DNA of 14,526 bases from NCBI GenBank assembly GCA_030691435.1, contig JAUYEK010000109.1:1-14526 (forward strand), given 5' to 3'. Made by a program: the position numbers and the translations under genes. Each line of letters begins with the position of its first letter. Positions within the stretch are counted from its first letter, which is position 1. The notes beneath the pieces are model-generated. The model ran no database searches, was not told the origin of the DNA, and saw only the letters and a program-made list of their open reading frames with translations. Source of the DNA: Sulfuricella sp. (GTDB taxonomy: Bacteria; Pseudomonadota; Gammaproteobacteria; Burkholderiales; Sulfuricellaceae). Shown here one piece after another: positions 1-6,573 of the stretch.

Positions 1-232
1 ATCACCGGGCCGACTGGCGCCACCCGCGTAGAAGTCTGCATGGCAGGCGAGAGGCTGAGCCAAAATTCAGATGGCCGACTTGTTCCTGGCCACCAAGCAG
101 AACATCGGTCGGCACATCCGCAACGTCTTTGCCGAAAGGGAATCGGCTCCCGAGTCAGTAGCAAAGGATTCCTTTACTACTACCGCCGACGGCAAGCAGT
201 ACCGAACCAAGCGCTACAGCCTGATCGGGTAA
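1..232 (+). pseudogene. Decayed RhuM-family gene remnant (N-terminal part only)
   Basis: Two adjacent frames together resemble the start of RhuM-like ('virulence RhuM') proteins. Frame 1 reads ...ATRVEVCMAGERLSQ up to base 63. After a one-base slip within 64-70, the frame starting at ATG 71 reads QMADLFLATKQNIGRHIRNV and continues to KQYRTKRYSLIG before TAA at 230-232. RhuM proteins typically carry a TR(V/I)EV...WLSQ.QMADLF..TKQNI..HI.N block near their N terminus and run on for about 300 residues, so only the first fifth is present and it is broken by a frameshift. RhuM genes are common in accessory islands beside restriction or nuclease genes, which fits the DUF1016 gene 3 bases downstream. 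The short piece 71-232 (53 codons) could still be translated and might couple translation to that gene. The family assignment is from memory of the motif. The left boundary is unknown because the window starts here. Confidence 0.65.
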
Positions 233-235
233 AAC

Positions 236-1288
236 ATGAGTGAACAGCCTGACATTCCCATTGCACTGATCGAAGCACCCAGCGGTTATGCCGATTGGCT
301 GTCCGAACTAAAAACCCGCATCCACACCGCCCAGCAGCGCGCAGCGCTGGCGGTGAACTGTGAACTGGTGTTGCTCTACTGGCAGATCGGGCTCGACATA
401 CTGGAACGGCAGGCCAAGCAGGGTTGGGGCGCCAAGGTGATCGAACGGTTGGCCCACGACCTGCGCACAGCCTTCCCTGACATGAAGGGCTTTTCGCCGC
501 GTAATCTCAAATACATGCGCGCCTTTGCCGAGGCTTGGCCGGACAGCGAATTTGTGCAAGGGGTGCTTGCACAATTGCCTTGGTATCACCAGCTTGCCAT
601 GCTGGACAAGTTGCGCACGGAGGATGAGCGTCGCTGGTATGCCGCAAAGGCCATCGAACATAACTGGTCGCGCAATGTTCTGGTGATCCAGATCGAAACC
701 CGCTTGCGCGAGCGCACCGGCACGGCGGTCACCAATTTCGAGGCTCAGTTGCCGCGCCTACATTCCGATCTGGCGCGTGAATCGCTGAAAGACCCCTACC
801 GGCTGGATTTCCTCGGGTTGGGTGAAGATGCGGAAGAGCGTGCGATTGAGTCTGCTATCGTCCAACACATCACTCAATTCCTCATCGAGCTTGGTGCCGG
901 TTTTGCCTATGTCGGTCGTCAGGTACACATCGAGGTGGGCGGCGATGACTTCTTCATCGACTTGCTGTTCTATCACCTCAAACTACGCTGTTATGTTGTG
1001 GTGGAACTCAAGGCGGGAGCCTTTAAGCCCGAGCACGCCGGGCAACTGAGCTTCTATCTGAGCGCGGTGGATTCTCAGATGAAATCCGAGCAAGACAACC
1101 CGACTATCGGACTGCTGCTGTGCAAGAGCCAGAACCGCGTAGTCGCCGAATATGCGCTACGTGATTCGAACAAACCGATAGGCGTGGCCGAATATCAACT
1201 CGTTGAGGTCTTGCCCGCCGAATTGCAGACCAGCCTGCCAAGCATCGAACAGATCGAGCGAGAATTGGGTGGCGCGAATATAAAATGA
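236..1288 (+). CDS. DUF1016/YhcG-family PD-(D/E)XK nuclease
   Basis: This is a 350-residue protein of the YhcG family (DUF1016). Residues about 18-160 form the helical DUF1016 N-terminal domain, with a typical LYWQIG motif at 47-52 and a FSPRNLKYMRAFAEAWP segment at 86-102. Residues about 175-325 form a PD-(D/E)XK nuclease fold. The likely catalytic set is E205, D242 (FFIDLLFYH), E257 and K259 (VVVELKAG), followed by Q270/Y274. All catalytic positions look intact, so the enzyme is probably active on DNA. The family occurs widely in accessory regions, often near type I restriction or other defence genes; its exact role is not settled. The ATG lies 3 bases after the RhuM-remnant stop, and the stop lies 10 bases before ftsE, so it is placed inside the transcription path leading to ftsEX. 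No strong Shine-Dalgarno sequence is visible, consistent with translational coupling to the upstream remnant. Confidence 0.9.
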   Translation: MSEQPDIPIALIEAPSGYADWLSELKTRIHTAQQRAALAVNCELVLLYWQIGLDILERQAKQGWGAKVIERLAHDLRTAFPDMKGFSPRNLKYMRAFAEAWPDSEFVQGVLAQLPWYHQLAMLDKLRTEDERRWYAAKAIEHNWSRNVLVIQIETRLRERTGTAVTNFEAQLPRLHSDLARESLKDPYRLDFLGLGEDAEERAIESAIVQHITQFLIELGAGFAYVGRQVHIEVGGDDFFIDLLFYHLKLRCYVVVELKAGAFKPEHAGQLSFYLSAVDSQMKSEQDNPTIGLLLCKSQNRVVAEYALRDSNKPIGVAEYQLVEVLPAELQTSLPSIEQIERELGGANIK

Positions 1289-1298
1289 AACAACACAA

Positions 1299-1952
1299 AT
1301 GATCTCTTTCAGCCAAGTCTACAAACGCTACCCCGGCGGCCATGAGGCGCTGAAAAACCTCAGCTTCACCATCGAGCCTGGCGAGATGGTCTTCATCACC
1401 GGGCCGACCGGCGCCGGCAAGAGCACTTTGCTGAAGCTGGTGGCCGCAATCGAGAAACCCTCGTCCGGCAGCGTGGTGGTGAGCGGCCAGAACATCGGCA
1501 AGCTGCGCCGCAGCGCCGTTCCCTTCCTGCGCCGCAACTTCGGCCTGATCTTCCAGGACCACAAGCTGCTCTACGACCGCAACGTGCTGGAAAACGTCAT
1601 CCTGCCGCTGGATATCGCCGGTCTGCCGCGCGCCGAAGGCATGAAGCGCGCCCGCGCCGCGCTCGACAAGGTGAAACTGCTGGGACTGGAAAAGGCCAAT
1701 CCGATTTCCCTTTCCGGCGGCGAGCAGCAACGCCTGTGCGTGGCTCGGGCGATCGTCAACCGCCCGGCCATCGTGCTGGCCGACGAACCCACCGGCAATC
1801 TCGACGCCGAGTATGCCGGCGAAATCATGGAGATGTTCAAATCCTTCAACCAGGTCGGCGTCACCCTCCTGATCGCCACCCATGACGAGTCGCTGATCGC
1901 ACGCTACAGCAGCCGGGTGTTGCACCTGAAGCAGGGGGAGTTGCAGACATGA
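1299..1952 (+). CDS. ftsE: Cell division ATP-binding protein FtsE
   Basis: FtsE is the cytoplasmic ATPase of the FtsEX complex, which sits at the division septum and activates peptidoglycan amidases (through EnvC-type partners) by ATP-driven conformational change. The 217-residue product, close to the usual 220, has a Walker A GPTGAGKST at 35-43, Q-loop Q86, the signature LSGGEQQR at 138-145, Walker B with D162-E163 (ADEPTGNLD), and the H-loop H195. All ATPase motifs are intact. The start ATG at 1299 has no good Shine-Dalgarno site and lies only 10 bases past the nuclease stop. The stop overlaps the ftsX start (ATGA, 1949-1952), showing translational coupling. ftsY, the usual upstream neighbour, is not in view. 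The Walker A region is echoed at bases 1-21 of the window. Confidence 0.96.
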   Translation: MISFSQVYKRYPGGHEALKNLSFTIEPGEMVFITGPTGAGKSTLLKLVAAIEKPSSGSVVVSGQNIGKLRRSAVPFLRRNFGLIFQDHKLLYDRNVLENVILPLDIAGLPRAEGMKRARAALDKVKLLGLEKANPISLSGGEQQRLCVARAIVNRPAIVLADEPTGNLDAEYAGEIMEMFKSFNQVGVTLLIATHDESLIARYSSRVLHLKQGELQT

Positions 1953-2866
1953 ACTGGCTCAGCCAACACCGCATCGCCCTGGGCCTGATCCTTGTCCGCT
2001 TCGCCCATGCGCCTTTTTCCAGCCTGCTCGCCATGATCGTTTTTGGCGTCGCGCTCAGCCTGCCGCTTGGCCTTTATACGCTGATCGAAAACGTCAGGGT
2101 GGTTGCCGGCAACGTCAGACTGGAGCCGCAGATCACCGTATTCCTGTCTCCCGGTGCAGATGCCGGCAGCGCCAGGCAAGTCGAGTCGCGGCTGAAGGAG
2201 CTGGATGCCATCAAACAATTCCGCTTCATCCCGCGCGACCAGGCGCTGCAGGAGCTGCTGCAAAACACGGGGCTGGTCGACGTGGCGGCGGGACTGGAAC
2301 GGAACCCGCTACCGGACGCTTTCGTGATCGAACCCCACAGCATCAACCCGGATGAACTCAAAAACCTGCGTAGCGAGCTGATGAAGCTGCCCAAAGTGGG
2401 CAAGGTGCTGCTGGACACCGCCTGGGCAGAACGCCTGAACGCCATGGTGCGCCTCGGTCGCGATGTCACCCTGATTCTTGCCGTCCTGCTTGGTTTTGCC
2501 CTGGTGGTGATCACCAGCAACACCATCCGTCTGCAAATCCTGTCGCAGCGCGAGGAAATCGAGATCAGCACGCTGATCGGTGCGACCGATGCCTTCATCC
2601 GCCGCCCCTTCCTTTACCACGGAGCGCTGCAGGGCTTGGGCGGCGGTCTCGCCGCCTGGCTCATCGTCAGTCTCGGCCTGCAACTGCTCAACGTCGGCAT
2701 AGCCGACCTGGCAAAACTCTACGCCGCGCAATTTCGTCTTCTACCCCTGGGCGCCAGCGACATATTCGGCCTGCTGCTGTTTGCCTCCCTGCTCGGCTGG
2801 CTCGGGGCATTTCTGGCGGTAGGGCGGCATTTGCGCCGGATCGAGGCTAGCGCAAACGCCGGCTAA
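1949..2866 (+). CDS. ftsX: Cell division protein FtsX (permease-like)
   Basis: FtsX is the membrane partner of FtsE. The 305-residue protein has the expected layout: a short cytoplasmic N terminus, TM1 at about 24-46, a periplasmic domain at about 50-170 that contacts the amidase activator, then TM2 (about 172-192), TM3 (about 226-250) and TM4 (about 271-292), ending in a short basic cytoplasmic tail (RHLRR). Residues 195-224, with LSQREEIEISTLIGATDAFIRRPF, are the cytoplasmic loop typical of MacB/FtsX permeases that contacts the ATPase. The start codon overlaps the ftsE stop by 4 bases, and a GGGGGAG Shine-Dalgarno stretch lies 8 bases upstream of the ATG inside ftsE. In related bacteria rpoH follows directly; here two extra genes intervene. 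The downstream transglutaminase-like gene is convergent, with only 36 bases between the two stops and no clear terminator hairpin. Confidence 0.95.
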   Translation: MNWLSQHRIALGLILVRFAHAPFSSLLAMIVFGVALSLPLGLYTLIENVRVVAGNVRLEPQITVFLSPGADAGSARQVESRLKELDAIKQFRFIPRDQALQELLQNTGLVDVAAGLERNPLPDAFVIEPHSINPDELKNLRSELMKLPKVGKVLLDTAWAERLNAMVRLGRDVTLILAVLLGFALVVITSNTIRLQILSQREEIEISTLIGATDAFIRRPFLYHGALQGLGGGLAAWLIVSLGLQLLNVGIADLAKLYAAQFRLLPLGASDIFGLLLFASLLGWLGAFLAVGRHLRRIEASANAG

Positions 2867-2902
2867 ATCCGCTGCCATGACCGGCGCCCAAATTTTACGG
2901 GT

Positions 2903-4051
2903 TCAATGGTCGGGCAACACCATGCCGGACGTACCCGGGCAAACACAGCGCGGGTACTCGCGAGAGGTGTCAATGCAGCCGCCATTGGCGTACACGCCTT
3001 TCGGCTCCCGGAGCCGCAGCATGATTCCGAGGATGCGCTCGACCTCCGCCGGGTCATTCATCGAGCTTCGCACCCGCTGTTCGACCACCGTCTCGTCGAT
3101 CTGCAGCTCGTCGGCCTGATCCCGATAGGTCGCGTTCCGCCAGTGAAACAACTCCAGGCACTTCGACGTCAGCGTGTAAGGCTTATCCCGCTTCCAGAAA
3201 TTTGTGAACAAGCCGCAACCGAGGTAGAACACCCACGACCCCTCGTATCCCGTCACGTCGGAGGAACTATCGTCAGGGTTGCGAAACCAGAGCCGGTCTC
3301 CGGGGACGTAATACTTCACCGGCAAGGGTTCGCTCATGGAACCGTACTCGCGCAGAAAGACTTCGTGGAATTCCCCCGACATGATTGCGCGGGTTTCCCA
3401 CTGCCGTTGCAGCTGGCGAAACAGTTCGGGGTTGCAGTTCATCAATTCCTGCGCGATGCCGAGCAGAATGACGTACTCGGTCGCCCGGTAACAGGAAAAT
3501 GAGTACAGCTCGCCCGACACGCCGGGCTGGGTCGCTTTCTGCAGCGCCGTGATCAGGGACTTGCCGGGCAGAATCGTGAATCCGCGGCCCTTGGCATAAG
3601 TCCAGTAATCCGCTGGCCGTTCGGCCTCGGTCGTGTGAAAGGCCAGCGCTGTCCGGCGCGCCGCCTCGACGACGTTTTTCCTGATGCGAACCGCCGACGC
3701 GAGTTCATGATGGCCAGGAAACTCAAACGCAACGGGGCTCAGCAGCATGGCCAGCAGGATTTCCCGTTCGAGATCGCCGGAATTGCCCTGGGTATCGAGA
3801 TTGAGCTTCTGGCACAACTGTATCGTATCGCTGCCTGGCGCCCACTCGCTGGCGAGTTCTTCACGCAGCCGGAACCTGATGCAGAGGCGACCGCCATCCG
3901 CTTCGTCAGTGGTCTTCACATACTGATCGAGGCCGAGCGCCCCGAGTTGATCCAGAACATTCAGTCGTGCCGTCTCTATGTCCTGCGCCGTCGTCCCCCG
4001 GATATAAATCCCGCCGCGGCGCGGGTCAGGCGAATTGGTCGCACCATTCAT
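2903..4051 (-). CDS. Tgl-type protein-glutamine gamma-glutamyltransferase-like protein
   Basis: The 382-residue protein resembles Bacillus Tgl, the small transglutaminase that cross-links spore coat proteins through glutamine-lysine isopeptide bonds. The matching stretch runs from about residue 100 to 300: a VRIRKNVVEAAR helix (121-132), ADYWTYAKGRGFTILPG (147-163), then the presumed catalytic block GELYSFSCYRATEYVILL with C187. A later GDRLWFRNPD block (251-260) and GYEGSWVFYLG (268-278) match the Tgl LGDCLYFKNP and RGENVILLG regions. The cysteine is kept, but the two glutamates that support it in Tgl (Glu115, next to the Cys, and Glu187) align with S186 and S272; E270 is close by. Residues 1-95 and 320-382 have no Tgl counterpart. 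No signal peptide or TM segment is seen, so it is probably cytoplasmic. ATG 4051 has an AGGAAG site upstream. The family call rests on a remembered alignment; activity is uncertain. Confidence 0.68.
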   Translation of the reverse strand: MNGATNSPDPRRGGIYIRGTTAQDIETARLNVLDQLGALGLDQYVKTTDEADGGRLCIRFRLREELASEWAPGSDTIQLCQKLNLDTQGNSGDLEREILLAMLLSPVAFEFPGHHELASAVRIRKNVVEAARRTALAFHTTEAERPADYWTYAKGRGFTILPGKSLITALQKATQPGVSGELYSFSCYRATEYVILLGIAQELMNCNPELFRQLQRQWETRAIMSGEFHEVFLREYGSMSEPLPVKYYVPGDRLWFRNPDDSSSDVTGYEGSWVFYLGCGLFTNFWKRDKPYTLTSKCLELFHWRNATYRDQADELQIDETVVEQRVRSSMNDPAEVERILGIMLRLREPKGVYANGGCIDTSREYPRCVCPGTSGMVLPDH

Positions 4052-4153
4052 CCCTGCTTCCTTTCAGGCTTGAAAACTCGCCCCCCAGTGCGGAAGGGCA
4101 TCCACCCGACCTAAAGGCCGACGACTCCATTGCTGCATTATAAGGTTCACTCG

Positions 4154-4182
4154 TTGGGCGCGTCCGCCGCGAGGTGTATTAT
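4154..4182 (+). promoter_or_regulatory. Candidate sigma-70 promoter for the acyltransferase gene
   Basis: TTGGGC at 4154-4159 and TATTAT at 4177-4182 are separated by 17 bases. A transcript starting near 4189 would have a leader of about 40 bases before the ATG at 4229. The same 177-base divergent spacer has TATAAT on the minus strand (forward 4137-4142), which could serve the transglutaminase-like gene, but no matching -35 is seen there. Confidence 0.45.
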
Positions 4183-4228
4183 ATGTCCCTTGCGGCGCCG
4201 TGCCGATAACACCCAATGACATAAGCCG

Positions 4229-5335
4229 ATGCGTACTGATGTTTCGAGAATGCCTCTTGTGGATGCACTCAAGGCCATCGCCTGCCTGCTGATTGTATCG
4301 CATCACCTGGCATTCTACGGCCCCATGTCGGATTTGGCCTACCCGCTGATTCCCGGCCTGATCGACTGGCTGTACGAGTACGGAAGGATGGCGGTTCAGG
4401 TCTTCTTTGTCGTAGCGGGCTTTTTGCTGGCCGGGAAACTGGCGCCGGGTGGAGTATCGCTCGTCACCGACCCGGTTCGGGCCATTAAACGGCGCTACGT
4501 TCGACTGGCCATGCCGTATCTCGCCGCATTAACCCTGGCGATCGGATGCGCGGCGCTGGCAAGGGGCTGGATGGCGCACGACTCCATTCCCGACGCGCCC
4601 GATCTCCCCCAGCTTCTGGCTCATGCGCTTTTGCTCCATGACCTGCTTGATCAGGAAGCCCTGTCAGCGGGTGTCTGGTATGTGGCAATCGATTTTCAGT
4701 TGTTTGCCCTTGCCGCGACCTTGCTCTGGCTATCCGGGCGGTTCGAGCGCCGCTACCCGAAACTGAAGGCCACTGCTCCGGTTTTGATTGCGGGCTTGAC
4801 CATGGCCTCGCTCTTCGTGTTCAACCGGGATGAATCCTGGGACGAAACCGCTTTCTACTTCTTCGGATCATACGGTCTCGGGGTGTTGGGCTATTGGGCC
4901 TCGAAAAGTCCTCACCGCACTTTCTGGCTCGGGTTGCTGGGCATGCTGGCGATAGCGGCCTTGCTGGTGGATTTCCGCTCCCGGATCGCGGTTGCGGGCG
5001 TGGTCATGCTGATGCTGGGGCTGGCCAGGCAATATGGCGCCCTCAACAGCTGGCCCGTGCCGAATTTCCTGACTTATCTCGGGCGTATTTCCTACTCCAT
5101 ATTCCTCGTTCACTTCCCCCTGAGCCTGATTGTCAACGCGGCATTCTTCCGTTTTTTCCCGCACCAGCCGGCCGTCGGTGCCTTCGGGCTGGTTTTGGCC
5201 TTCTGCATCAGCATTACTGGTGGCGCCCTGTTTTTCCGATGGGTCGAAAGCCGGCCGCTCACGAACAGGACGCACTTGTTGCTACCGGCAGGATTCGTGA
5301 CAACGGGCTTGCTCGTCGCTTTGAGGAGTAGCTAA
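4229..5335 (+). CDS. Acyltransferase 3 family membrane O-acyltransferase
   Basis: The 368-residue, strongly hydrophobic protein belongs to the acyltransferase 3 family (OatA/NodX/WecH type), which transfers acetyl or other acyl groups to sugars of surface polysaccharides, peptidoglycan or lipids at the inner membrane. Hallmarks are an N-terminal VDALKAIACLLIVSHH segment (11-26) ending in the family histidine, AVQVFFVVAGFLLAGKL at 55-71, the basic loop KRRYVRLAMPY at 87-97, GVWYVAIDFQLF at 148-159, and the C-terminal LGRISYSIFLVHFPL at 284-298. About ten TM segments are expected. No SGNH domain is fused. The Shine-Dalgarno site is poor at 4229; ATG 4250 (residue 8, MPLVDALK) is an alternative start. 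The gene diverges from the transglutaminase-like gene, and the two share a 177-base control region. The acceptor molecule cannot be read from the sequence. Confidence 0.9.
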   Translation: MRTDVSRMPLVDALKAIACLLIVSHHLAFYGPMSDLAYPLIPGLIDWLYEYGRMAVQVFFVVAGFLLAGKLAPGGVSLVTDPVRAIKRRYVRLAMPYLAALTLAIGCAALARGWMAHDSIPDAPDLPQLLAHALLLHDLLDQEALSAGVWYVAIDFQLFALAATLLWLSGRFERRYPKLKATAPVLIAGLTMASLFVFNRDESWDETAFYFFGSYGLGVLGYWASKSPHRTFWLGLLGMLAIAALLVDFRSRIAVAGVVMLMLGLARQYGALNSWPVPNFLTYLGRISYSIFLVHFPLSLIVNAAFFRFFPHQPAVGAFGLVLAFCISITGGALFFRWVESRPLTNRTHLLLPAGFVTTGLLVALRSS

Positions 5336-5408
5336 GGCACGGCATGATCGACTGGAATTGAAGGGTCGAAAGAAATTCAGCCCAGAACAAACTTTTAAAA
5401 TATAATTA

Positions 5409-5438
5409 TTGACTAATGTAGCCATGAGTCCGTATAGT
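5409..5438 (+). promoter_or_regulatory. Candidate upstream sigma-70 promoter of rpoH (P1) with A/T-rich UP-like stretch
   Basis: TTGACT at 5409-5414 and TATAGT at 5433-5438 are 18 bases apart. An A/T-rich run at about 5390-5408 lies immediately upstream of the -35, as in an UP element. Transcription would start near 5445 and carry the CIRCE element in a leader of about 110 nucleotides. The rest of 5336-5501 shows no ORF and no terminator for the acyltransferase gene. Confidence 0.5.
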
Positions 5439-5501
5439 TGACAACGATGGTCGGGAATTGTCTTTTCCGCACAACGGAATGCGACGAACTTTTCCGACTA
5501 C

Positions 5502-5528
5502 TTGGCACTCTCATTCCCCGAGTGCTAG
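5502..5528 (+). promoter_or_regulatory. CIRCE-like operator (HrcA site) before rpoH
   Basis: The sequence reads TTGGCACTC - 9 bases - GAGTGCTAG. The CIRCE consensus is TTAGCACTC-N9-GAGTGCTAA, so 16 of 18 arm positions match and the 9-base spacing is exact. CIRCE is bound by the HrcA repressor, which normally controls groESL and dnaKJ-grpE. The operator also contains a second possible promoter: TTGGCA (5502-5507) as -35 and TAGAAT (5526-5531) as -10, with an 18-base spacer, so bound HrcA would cover both elements. It ends 13 bases before the rpoH Shine-Dalgarno sequence. Confidence 0.88.
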
Positions 5529-5555
5529 AATTAACAAAACTGGAGGAATGATTTT

Positions 5556-6419
5556 ATGACGAATGCCTTGTTAGCCATCTCCATCCCTTCTGCGGTAGGC
5601 AGCCTGGAGAGCTATATCCAGTCGGTCAGGGCGATGCCGGTGCTGAGCGCCGAGGAGGAACACGAACTGGCGTTGCGCCTGAAGCGCGACGACGATGTGG
5701 AAGCAGCGCGGATGCTGGTGGTTTCGCACCTGCGCGTGGTGGTGAACATCGCGCGCGGCTACATGGGTTACGGCCTGCCCCAGGCGGACCTGATTCAGGA
5801 AGGCAACATCGGCTTGATGAAAGCCGTGCGCCGCTTCGACGGTGAGCGCGGCGTGCGTCTGGTTTCCTTTGCCATCCACTGGATCCGCGCCGAAATGCAT
5901 GAATACATCCTGCGCAACTGGCGCCTGGTCAAGGTCGCCACCACCAAGGCGCAACGCAAGCTGTTCTTCAATCTGCGCAGCATGAAAAAGGGTCTTGGCT
6001 ACCTCGGCCCGGATGAGGTTAACAGCATCGCCAAAACCCTGGGCGTAAAGCCGGAAGAAGTGGTGGAAATGGAAAGCCGCATGGGCGGCCAGGACATCTC
6101 CATGGAAACCCACGGCGGGGACGAGGATGAAGGCACCGGCCCGATCGCCTATCTCGCGGCCGACGCGACCAATGAACCCGCGGCCCTGCTGGAGCAGGAG
6201 CAAACCAGCCAGTTGCGCGAGCGCGGCCTGTCCAGCGCGTTGCAGGGCCTCGACGACCGCAGCCGCCGCATCATCGAGGCGCGCTGGCTAACCGAGGATG
6301 CGAGCGCCACGCTGCATGAGCTCGCTGCGGAATATGGCGTATCCGCGGAACGCATTCGCCAGATTGAGCAAAAAGCCTTGCAGAAAATGAAGACGGCCAT
6401 TGTGGCCGAAGCCGCTTGA
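5556..6419 (+). CDS. rpoH: RNA polymerase sigma-32 factor (heat shock)
   Basis: This alternative sigma factor directs RNA polymerase to heat-shock promoters (chaperones and proteases). The 287-residue protein, close to the usual 284, has region 2 with [18 protein letters not shown] (78-95) for core binding and [20 protein letters not shown] (103-122) for -10 recognition. The RpoH box QRKLFFNLR (133-141) distinguishes sigma-32 and mediates chaperone/FtsH control. Region 4.2 is a helix-turn-helix at about 252-279 ([23 protein letters not shown]). A GGAGG Shine-Dalgarno sequence at 5542-5546 lies 9 bases before ATG 5556, making the start secure. The leader from the promoter inside CIRCE would be only about 20 nucleotides, leaving little room for an E. 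coli-like RNA thermometer. Control may instead be by HrcA at the CIRCE element. A strong hairpin terminator follows 12 bases after the stop. Confidence 0.97.
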   Translation: MTNALLAISIPSAVGSLESYIQSVRAMPVLSAEEEHELALRLKRDDDVEAARMLVVSHLRVVVNIARGYMGYGLPQADLIQEGNIGLMKAVRRFDGERGVRLVSFAIHWIRAEMHEYILRNWRLVKVATTKAQRKLFFNLRSMKKGLGYLGPDEVNSIAKTLGVKPEEVVEMESRMGGQDISMETHGGDEDEGTGPIAYLAADATNEPAALLEQEQTSQLRERGLSSALQGLDDRSRRIIEARWLTEDASATLHELAAEYGVSAERIRQIEQKALQKMKTAIVAEAA

Positions 6420-6431
6420 CCCCACCGCAAC

Positions 6432-6467
6432 AAAAAAAACGGGGCGCATTTCGCGCCCCGTTTTTTT
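6432..6467. terminator. Bidirectional rho-independent terminator between rpoH and the cco cluster
   Basis: A perfect 15-base inverted repeat (6433-6447 and 6453-6467) has a GC core GGGGCGC/GCGCCCC, a 5-base loop, and an A run on the left with a T run on the right. It therefore gives a stem followed by U's in both directions. It ends rpoH on the plus strand and the cco transcript on the minus strand, which are convergent here. Confidence 0.93.
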
Positions 6468-6489
6468 GTCCGGATATTCCGATACCCGC

Positions 6490-6573
6490 TCAGGCCAGAA
6501 TCACGGAAAAAAAGCTGATCCAGCTCCACACCATCAAAGTTATCACGATAGGCATCACAAATTTAGACATCAT
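6490..6573 (-). CDS. Small single-span membrane protein (27 residues), unrecognised, at the end of the cco cluster
   Basis: A 28-codon ORF starts with two ATG codons (6573 and 6570) and ends in TGA. A clear Shine-Dalgarno AGGAGA (complement of 6581-6586) lies 8 bases upstream, an optimal distance for the first ATG. The peptide begins MMSKFVMPIVITLMVW and ends FFSVILA. One lysine is followed by a run of about 22 hydrophobic residues rich in V, I, M, W and F, so it should be a single TM helix with almost no soluble part. It lies 100 bases after ccoS on the same strand and just before the shared terminator, so it is likely the last gene of the ccoGHIS transcript. Small single-helix subunits or assembly factors (such as CcoM of Pseudomonas stutzeri) are known for cbb3 oxidases, but I see no sequence likeness to CcoM. 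Function unknown. Confidence 0.62.
   Translation of the reverse strand: MMSKFVMPIVITLMVWSWISFFSVILA

Noticed and set aside
40..243. 67-codon ORF starting at ATG 40
   Set aside because: After residue 8 or so it leaves the RhuM-like frame. The similarity continues in the next frame from base 68, so this ORF is a product of the frameshift and not a gene.
1104..1925. 273-codon open frame on the minus strand opposite ftsE and the nuclease gene end
   Set aside because: Antisense to conserved ftsE, no recognisable domain; codon-bias shadow.
5465..5479. TTCCG-CACAA-CGGAA inverted repeat upstream of rpoH, similar in arms to the ccoG palindrome
   Set aside because: Arms are only 5 bases and the spacer differs (5 against 2), so a shared regulator cannot be argued from this.
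5503..5518. Possible sigma-54 promoter (TGGCAC followed by TTCC) before rpoH
   Set aside because: The -12 element lacks the required GC, and the bases are better explained by the left arm and spacer of CIRCE.
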